This document shows positions 59,531 through 64,000 of a DNA stretch of 64,000 bases, piece after piece. A program made the translations under genes and the position numbers. Position 1 is the stretch's first letter. Every line of letters starts with the position of its first letter. The stretch is from JAXHNE01 sp038316995. GTDB lineage: Bacteria; Patescibacteriota; Saccharimonadia; Saccharimonadales; JAXHNE01. The notes under the pieces were generated by a model. The model saw only the letters and a list, made by a program, of their open reading frames with translations, did no database searches and had not been told where the DNA came from. Where the stretch lies: positions 1 through 64,000 of the forward strand of contig JBBQAZ010000002.1 of assembly GCA_038316995.1 (NCBI GenBank). The letters run 5' to 3'.

Positions 59531-59989
59531 TTACTTGCCGCCAACTCCGTATGAGCAACCTGCATAAAACGCTGCGTTACCAGTTTCTAAATCAAATCCT
59601 GGCTCAACGCCACCTGGTGCTTTCTCGCTATAACAGAGAACTCCCCAAGTTTTGTCGTCTACTTTACCAGACTCTCTAAACCCATATGCCTTCTGTACTT
59701 GCTTAACGGCCAGGATCGTTTCATCGTCAAATATTCCATTTATAGTCAAGTCTGGATCAGCGGCGTACTTCCAATTAGCTAGTTTTTGTACATAACTAAC
59801 ACACTCACCAGAAGATCTTTTGGTAAGAGTAGTGTCGCGACACCAAGTCTCGTTTGAGTTACCGCCGCCCTTGCCACCTTTTGCTGCGAAGATTCCACTA
59901 AGTGTTGCTGCTCCGATTCCCGCAAAAGCAAGAACGAACACGATCATTAGTACGTGATGACCAAAGCCCTTTGGATTTATTTTTTTCAT
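59531..59989 (-). CDS. Secreted peptidoglycan-binding-domain protein
   Basis: The 152-residue product has a signal segment ending SGIFAA and a mature start KGGKGGGNSNETW. A PG_binding_1 type helix bundle follows (INGIFDDETILAVKQVQKAY, GKVDDKTWGVLC) with four cysteines. It probably attaches to the wall of this cell or of a host bacterium. It abuts the lepA stop and has an AAAGGAA site. Shares GGKGGG with the gene at 46223. Confidence 0.75.
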   Translation of the reverse strand: MKKINPKGFGHHVLMIVFVLAFAGIGAATLSGIFAAKGGKGGGNSNETWCRDTTLTKRSSGECVSYVQKLANWKYAADPDLTINGIFDDETILAVKQVQKAYGFRESGKVDDKTWGVLCYSEKAPGGVEPGFDLETGNAAFYAGCSYGVGGK

Positions 59990-60059
59990 ACAGTTCCTTT
60001 TTATGTTTTATACAATGAAATAAGTATACCATAAGGCTTATGTTTTAAGGTGTTGGACG

Positions 60060-60088
60060 TTGAATACCTTCTGCTATCTGCGTATAGT
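60060..60088 (+). promoter_or_regulatory. Promoter of leaderless gmk
   Basis: TTGAAT (60060-60065), a 17-bp spacer and TATAGT (60083-60088); ATG 60095 follows after 6 bases. It decides the start against longer in-frame options. Confidence 0.7.
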
Positions 60089-60094
60089 GGTTCT

Positions 60095-60796
60095 ATGGTA
60101 AATGTTCAGTCAGAAATCCTAACAGCTATTAATTCGTATCAAATGCCCATGAAAGGCAGAAAACTTATTAGAGATAGTCAGTTGTTGGCGCTATGCGGCG
60201 TTACTGCGGCTGGAAAGAACACCGTTGCGCATAGCTTGATAGATCACGCAAATTTTGAATATGTCGTTTCTCATACCACTAGAAAGCCGCGCGAGAATCA
60301 TGGAGAGCTTGAACAGAACGGTAAAGATTATTGGTTTGTTGACGATGAGCAGATGCTCGCATTGATCAAACAGCAGGCATTTTTAGAGGTTAAGGCTGTA
60401 CACGGCGACACTTTTTACGGAACAAGTATTGGCTCGGTAGAAAAGTCAGTTGCTGACGGCAAGCGACCAATAACAGAAATTGATGTCCAGGGAACCTTAG
60501 AGCTTGCCAAAGAAGTCCCAGGTTTCCACCCAGTATTTATACTGCCACCAAGTTATGAGATTTGGATGGAGCGGCTAGGAACACGTGGGTTTATGAGCGA
60601 AGGTGAAAAAGCCCGTAGGCTACATAGTGCAAAAATGGAACTTCAGACAGCGATAGACAATAAAGATTTTGTTTTGATAGCTAATCATGAGGTAGAGCTG
60701 ACAACCGCCGAAATAATGAGCGGAATTGACACATCGGCTGCTCACCAAGATGCAATGCGTCAACTGGCTGCCGACCTCGTAGAGTACATTCATTAG
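60095..60796 (+). CDS. gmk: Guanylate kinase
   Basis: ATG 60095 gives 233 residues with a 40-residue N-terminal extension before the P-loop GVTAAGKNT, then the GMP-binding region SHTTRKPRENHGELEQNGKD, FYGT and TEIDVQGTLELAK. It phosphorylates GMP to GDP. The P-loop has Asn where Ser/Thr normally follows the lysine. The stop lies inside the CIRCE of hrcA. Confidence 0.85.
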   Translation: MVNVQSEILTAINSYQMPMKGRKLIRDSQLLALCGVTAAGKNTVAHSLIDHANFEYVVSHTTRKPRENHGELEQNGKDYWFVDDEQMLALIKQQAFLEVKAVHGDTFYGTSIGSVEKSVADGKRPITEIDVQGTLELAKEVPGFHPVFILPPSYEIWMERLGTRGFMSEGEKARRLHSAKMELQTAIDNKDFVLIANHEVELTTAEIMSGIDTSAAHQDAMRQLAADLVEYIH

Positions 60797-60830
60797 CACT
60801 CTTGAACTTTGAGTGCTAGAAAGTTATAAT
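60793..60830 (+). promoter_or_regulatory. CIRCE operator and hrcA promoter
   Basis: TTAGCACTC (60793-60801), nine bases TTGAACTTT, GAGTGCTAG (60811-60819) form CIRCE with one mismatch. The -35 TTGAAC (60802-60807) lies in the loop and TATAAT (60825-60830) follows after 17 bases. Confidence 0.92.
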
Positions 60831-60840
60831 TGGGTGCATT

Positions 60841-61542
60841 ATGACACAGCGTCAAGCTAACATTCTCAAAGCAATAGTCGAGCAATATGCTGAGGTAGCC
60901 AGTCCCGTAGGCTCTAGCTTGCTTGCAAAGGTTTTTAATGTGTCTTCTGCCACTATAAGATCAGAAATGGCAGAGTTAGAGAGACTTGGTTTAATAAAAC
61001 AGCCACATACCAGCGCTGGCCGTGTACCGACAGATAAAGGATATCGTAATTACGTGAACGTATTAACTGAATCACCCGATACCCACGATATACGCGGCGA
61101 GCGGGCCCTAACAGCAAGAGTAGAAGGCGCAGGCATGCCCGAGCGCACAATTAGAAACGCCGTTGATACACTTGTCGAGCTTACCCACAACCTAGGACTC
61201 GCCACCATTGGTAACCAACTTTACATGAGTGGGCTTTCTAATTTGTTTGGTCAACCAGAGTTTATTAATGGCGCGCAAGTACAGCAAGTAGCTGGATTGC
61301 TCGATAACCTAGAGCCATGGCTACGTGAAGCTGCGCCAAATAAACCACTGAGCGTATATATTGGAAAAGAGAATCCCATAGGCCGTAGTGCTGGATGTAG
61401 CTTGATTATCAGTCGCTTTCAGTCACCTTTCTCTGACCGTAGCTATATTGGAGTACTTGGGCCAACCCGCCAAAGCTACAAAGAGGTAATGAGTTTAGTA
61501 AAATATGCAGGAACAACATTAGAAAAGGCAATATATGAGTAA
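60841..61542 (+). CDS. hrcA: Heat-inducible repressor HrcA (short form)
   Basis: The 233-residue protein has the winged-helix domain QRQANILKAIVEQYAEVASP, SSATIRSEMAELERLGLIKQ and PHTSAGRVPTDKGYR, and the C-terminal GPTRQSYKEVM. Usual length is about 340, so the central dimerisation region is shortened. It represses its own operon and dnaK through the two CIRCE sites. Overlaps grpE by 8 bases. Confidence 0.92.
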   Translation: MTQRQANILKAIVEQYAEVASPVGSSLLAKVFNVSSATIRSEMAELERLGLIKQPHTSAGRVPTDKGYRNYVNVLTESPDTHDIRGERALTARVEGAGMPERTIRNAVDTLVELTHNLGLATIGNQLYMSGLSNLFGQPEFINGAQVQQVAGLLDNLEPWLREAAPNKPLSVYIGKENPIGRSAGCSLIISRFQSPFSDRSYIGVLGPTRQSYKEVMSLVKYAGTTLEKAIYE

Positions 61543-61993
61543 AAAACCAACTAAAGATGAATTAGTTCAACAAATAGCAGATTTGACGATGGCGTTGCAA
61601 CGGGAACGTGCAGACTCAGAAAACGTTCGAAAACGTGCAGATGCAGACCGTTTGGCACTCGGTGATGTTCACAAAGCAAATGTCATAAAGCAATTACTGC
61701 CTAGTATTGATAACCTTGATCGTGCCCTAAAGCACATACCCAAAGAACTAGAAGGCAATGATTATGTCAAAGGTGTTCAAGGCGTAGTAAAGCAGTTTGA
61801 AAAAACGCTTAAAGACATAGGCGTGACGCGAATTGAAACTGTCGGTAAAGAGTTTAACCCTCATATTCATGAAGCTGTAAGCATGGAAGAAGGTGAAGGT
61901 GATATAGAGATGGTGTGCGAAGAACTACAGTCCGGTTATCAGCTGCATGATCAAGTTATTCGCCCAGCTATGGTCCGCGTAAAAAGTGAGTAA
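61535..61993 (+). CDS. grpE: Nucleotide exchange factor GrpE
   Basis: The 152-residue protein has the coiled-coil start (ALQRERADSENVRKRADADR) and the beta-domain signature FNPHIHEAVSMEEGE ... SGYQLHDQVIRPAMVRV. It drives ADP release from DnaK. Overlaps the hrcA end and the next gene (TAATG). Confidence 0.93.
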   Translation: MSKKPTKDELVQQIADLTMALQRERADSENVRKRADADRLALGDVHKANVIKQLLPSIDNLDRALKHIPKELEGNDYVKGVQGVVKQFEKTLKDIGVTRIETVGKEFNPHIHEAVSMEEGEGDIEMVCEELQSGYQLHDQVIRPAMVRVKSE

Positions 61994-62313
61994 TGGCAGT
62001 GATAAGATACAAATCCAAAGCTGAACTTTTTTACCCTTGTGAATCTTGCCCACTAAATCCTGCCTATGAGGACAGGGGTCAGTCGGTTCTCTCTACTATT
62101 GGCTGGGCTGTACTGCGGCTTAAAAAATCCTTGCAAGAAGACGAACAGTGGGAAAACGATACTACTCCAAATGAAAGAGCGGCAGAAATCGTATTACAAT
62201 GCGATTTGAACGAAGATTATGATGACCTGACAGGTTCTTTACTTTCTTGCGCACAACGTCAATTTTTACCAAGAGAAATAAAAGAAGTTGATCCAAACGA
62301 GAGCTATCTATAG
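61993..62313 (+). CDS. Unknown protein between grpE and dnaK, 106 aa
   Basis: Coupled to grpE by TAATG. The 106 residues contain FYPCESCPLNPAYEDRG (CxxC) and a lone Cys pair later (LQCDLNEDYDD, LLSCAQRQF), so four cysteines could bind zinc or respond to oxidants. It is in the place where dnaJ often sits but has no J-domain. Function unknown; a co-regulated heat-shock role is inferred. Confidence 0.6.
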   Translation: MAVIRYKSKAELFYPCESCPLNPAYEDRGQSVLSTIGWAVLRLKKSLQEDEQWENDTTPNERAAEIVLQCDLNEDYDDLTGSLLSCAQRQFLPREIKEVDPNESYL

Positions 62314-62351
62314 TTGGCACTCTCGACCCATATCAAAGAATTAATTACTCA

Positions 62352-62378
62352 TCTGCTAGAGGCCTGGCCTCTAGCAGA
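62352..62378 (+). terminator. 27-bp perfect hairpin between the 106-aa gene and dnaK
   Basis: TCTGCTAGAGGCC-T-GGCCTCTAGCAGA is an exact inverted repeat with a one-base centre. No U tract follows, so it may be an mRNA processing or stabilising hairpin rather than a true terminator. Confidence 0.6.
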
Positions 62379-62406
62379 GTATGAAAACAGCGTTACGACT
62401 ATATAA

Positions 62407-62445
62407 TTGGCACTCTTGACACATGAGTGCCAAATTTATTATGAT
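62407..62445 (+). promoter_or_regulatory. CIRCE operator and dnaK promoter
   Basis: TTGGCACTC (62407-62415), nine bases, GAGTGCCAA (62425-62433), a perfect inverted repeat. TTGACA (62416-62421) is in the loop; TATGAT (62440-62445) follows after 18 bases. Single TTGGCACTC- or TTAGCACTC-like half-sites occur nearby at about 62313 and 62455. Confidence 0.93.
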
Positions 62446-62506
62446 AGAATAGTATTAGCACTCTTGTAGCTAATCTGCTAATAATCGTAAATAAGGAGAA
62501 TCAACA

Positions 62507-64000
62507 GTGGGAAAAATTATAGGAATTGATTTAGGAACAACTAATTCAGCCATGGCTGTTATGCAGTCAGGTAAAGCAGAAATTATCGCAAATTCGGAAG
62601 GAAATCGTACTACTCCAAGTGTAGTTGCGCTTAATAAGAACAAAGAACGTTTGGTTGGTCAGGTTGCGCGCAGACAGCAAGTAACTAACCCTACGAACAC
62701 AATTTATGAAGTAAAACGACTTATAGGACGCGATTTTAAGGATGAAGAAGTCCAACGTGACCTTAAGCTTATGGGTTATGAAATCGTAAAAAGTGGCCAA
62801 GGCGTAAAAGTAAAGATGGGCTATAAAGACTATAGCCCCGAAGAAGTAAGCGCTATGATTTTAGGCAAACTCAAGACCGATGCAGAGGCGTTTTTGGGTG
62901 ATAAAGTCACAGAAGCAGTTATTACTGTTCCTGCATATTTTGATGACTCACAGCGCCAAGCTACTAAAGATGCAGGTAAAATCGCTGGTCTAGAAGTAAA
63001 GCGTATTATTAACGAACCAACCGCTGCTGCACTAGCTTACGGACTTGATAAAGATGCCAAGAAAGACGAGAAAATCGCTGTTTACGACCTTGGTGGCGGT
63101 ACGTTCGACGTATCTATCCTGGAACTTGGAGATGGTGTATTTGAAGTAAAAAGCACAAATGGTGACACGCACCTTGGTGGTGCAGATTTTGACCGCGTGT
63201 TAGTAAACTACTTTGCTGCAGAGTTCAAAAAAGAACATGGTCTTGATATTTCTGATGACAAAGCTGCAATGCAACGCCTCCGTGATGAAGCAGAAAAGGC
63301 CAAGATTGAGCTTTCAACTTCTCAGGAGGTAGATATTAATCTGCCATTTTTAACTGCAGATGCCGATGGTCCAAAGCACTTTGAACACAAACTGACTAGA
63401 GCTAAATTAGAAAGTTTGGTAGGTGATTTAGTAGATAAAACCGCCGTTCCTTGTGAAAAAGCCTTAAAAGACGCAGGCATTAAAGCTAGTGAAATTGATG
63501 CTGTAGTACTTGTTGGGGGTATGACCCGAATGCCTGCCGTGCAGGAAAAGGTAAAGAAAATTTTTGAAAAAGATCCAATGCAGGGTGTAAACCCAGACGA
63601 AGTAGTTGCAATTGGTGCAGCGATTCAGGGTGGAGTACTCCAGGGAGACGTCAAAGACGTATTGCTACTGGACGTAACGCCACTTAGTCTTGGAATTGAA
63701 ACACTTGGAAGTGTTACAAACAAACTTATTGAGCGAAACACGACCATTCCAACAAGCAAAAGCCAGGTGTACTCAACTGCTGCCGATAATCAGCCGCAAG
63801 TAGAGATTCATGTACTGCAGGGTGAGCGTGAAATGGTTGCTGATAACAAATCACTAGGACGATTTGTTCTAGATGGCATCCCACCAGCACCACGTGGTGT
63901 CCCTCAAATTGAGGTGACATTCAATATCGATGCTAACGGTATCTTGAATGTTTCTGCCAAAGACAAAGGTTCTGGCAAGGAACAGAGCATTACAATCCAG
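62507..64000 (+). CDS. dnaK: Chaperone DnaK, 3' end outside window
   Basis: GTG 62507 follows ATAAGGAG. The visible 498 residues run through GKIIGIDLGTTNSAM, the ATPase signature IAVYDLGGGTFDVSI, VLVGGMTRMPAVQ and into the substrate domain (LLLDVTPLSLGIETLG), stopping at the window edge. It is the Hsp70 of the cell, controlled by HrcA/CIRCE. The GTG start may tune translation. Confidence 0.96.
   Translation, partial: MGKIIGIDLGTTNSAMAVMQSGKAEIIANSEGNRTTPSVVALNKNKERLVGQVARRQQVTNPTNTIYEVKRLIGRDFKDEEVQRDLKLMGYEIVKSGQGVKVKMGYKDYSPEEVSAMILGKLKTDAEAFLGDKVTEAVITVPAYFDDSQRQATKDAGKIAGLEVKRIINEPTAAALAYGLDKDAKKDEKIAVYDLGGGTFDVSILELGDGVFEVKSTNGDTHLGGADFDRVLVNYFAAEFKKEHGLDISDDKAAMQRLRDEAEKAKIELSTSQEVDINLPFLTADADGPKHFEHKLTRAKLESLVGDLVDKTAVPCEKALKDAGIKASEIDAVVLVGGMTRMPAVQEKVKKIFEKDPMQGVNPDEVVAIGAAIQGGVLQGDVKDVLLLDVTPLSLGIETLGSVTNKLIERNTTIPTSKSQVYSTAADNQPQVEIHVLQGEREMVADNKSLGRFVLDGIPPAPRGVPQIEVTFNIDANGILNVSAKDKGSGKEQSITIQ

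Noticed and set aside
1..64000. CRISPR arrays and cas genes
   Set aside because: No regularly spaced direct repeats and no Cas motifs; the only near-identical repeats are the three tRNA-linked units.

Overview
The window looks like a piece of the compact, AT-rich genome of a Candidatus Saccharibacteria (TM7) / Patescibacteria type bacterium. This is an inference from short intergenic gaps, many small membrane or secreted proteins with no clear relatives, very few biosynthetic genes, and a core set (ftsH, murJ, lepA, gmk, hrcA-grpE-dnaK, tilS, tsaC, dus, idi, a Mur ligase, an FtsB-like protein) spread among accessory redox and metal genes. UGA is used as a stop, so the standard code fits. A striking property is that at least twenty genes have no Shine-Dalgarno sequence but carry a -10 box 6 to 8 bases before the start codon. 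Their mRNAs are probably leaderless.

Layout. 1-11.9 kb: a CofE-like ligase, an unidentified structured RNA, envelope proteins, an LssY-like protein, idi, an MscS channel, tsaC, a MurC/Mpl-like ligase, an MFS carrier and a strongly expressed-looking 65-residue protein. 11.9-15.0 kb: crtI, a CruF-like gene and a UbiA prenyltransferase, together a candidate C50 carotenoid module. 15-18.9 kb: dus, a MauE/DoxX membrane protein, a secreted protein and a CAU tRNA. 19-22.5 kb: a disulfide-redox block (flavin oxidoreductase, ATP-cone, CcdA, a His/Cys-rich membrane protein). 22.6-26.6 kb: a Ca2+-type P-ATPase and an FtsB-like protein. 26.6-33 kb: two metal/redox modules, ArsR-glutaredoxin-DUF427 and MarR-controlled cupredoxins next to a ferric-reductase-like flavoprotein. 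33-38.4 kb: an RNA helicase, AlkA and several DUF proteins.

38.48-41.64 kb: the initiator tRNA is followed by two 96% identical 166-bp copies of a structured repeat that bracket a 3-kb island (ACT-like protein, two unknown proteins, a C39-like cysteine-peptidase fold, a deaminase). The right copy ends in a duplicate of the tRNA 3' end. A third, diverged copy sits behind the elongator tRNA-Met at 51.7-51.9 kb, again ending in a duplicate of that tRNA's own 3' end, with almost the same unit length (167 and 169 bp). This tRNA-linked element is the best candidate here for something undescribed.

41.7-46.0 kb: an alpha/beta hydrolase and a CsoR-DUF305-CopB copper operon with a clear CsoR operator. 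46.2-52.8 kb: secreted proteins, a decayed ABC ATPase, a PH/PNPOx fusion, an HAD phosphatase, a Crp/Fnr regulator, a methyltransferase, tRNA-Met and a NUDIX enzyme. 52.7-60 kb: a phosphatase, tilS, ftsH, murJ, lepA and a peptidoglycan-binding secreted protein. 60-64 kb: gmk and the hrcA-grpE-dnaK heat-shock cluster, with two CIRCE operators that each enclose the -35 box; dnaK runs off the end of the window.
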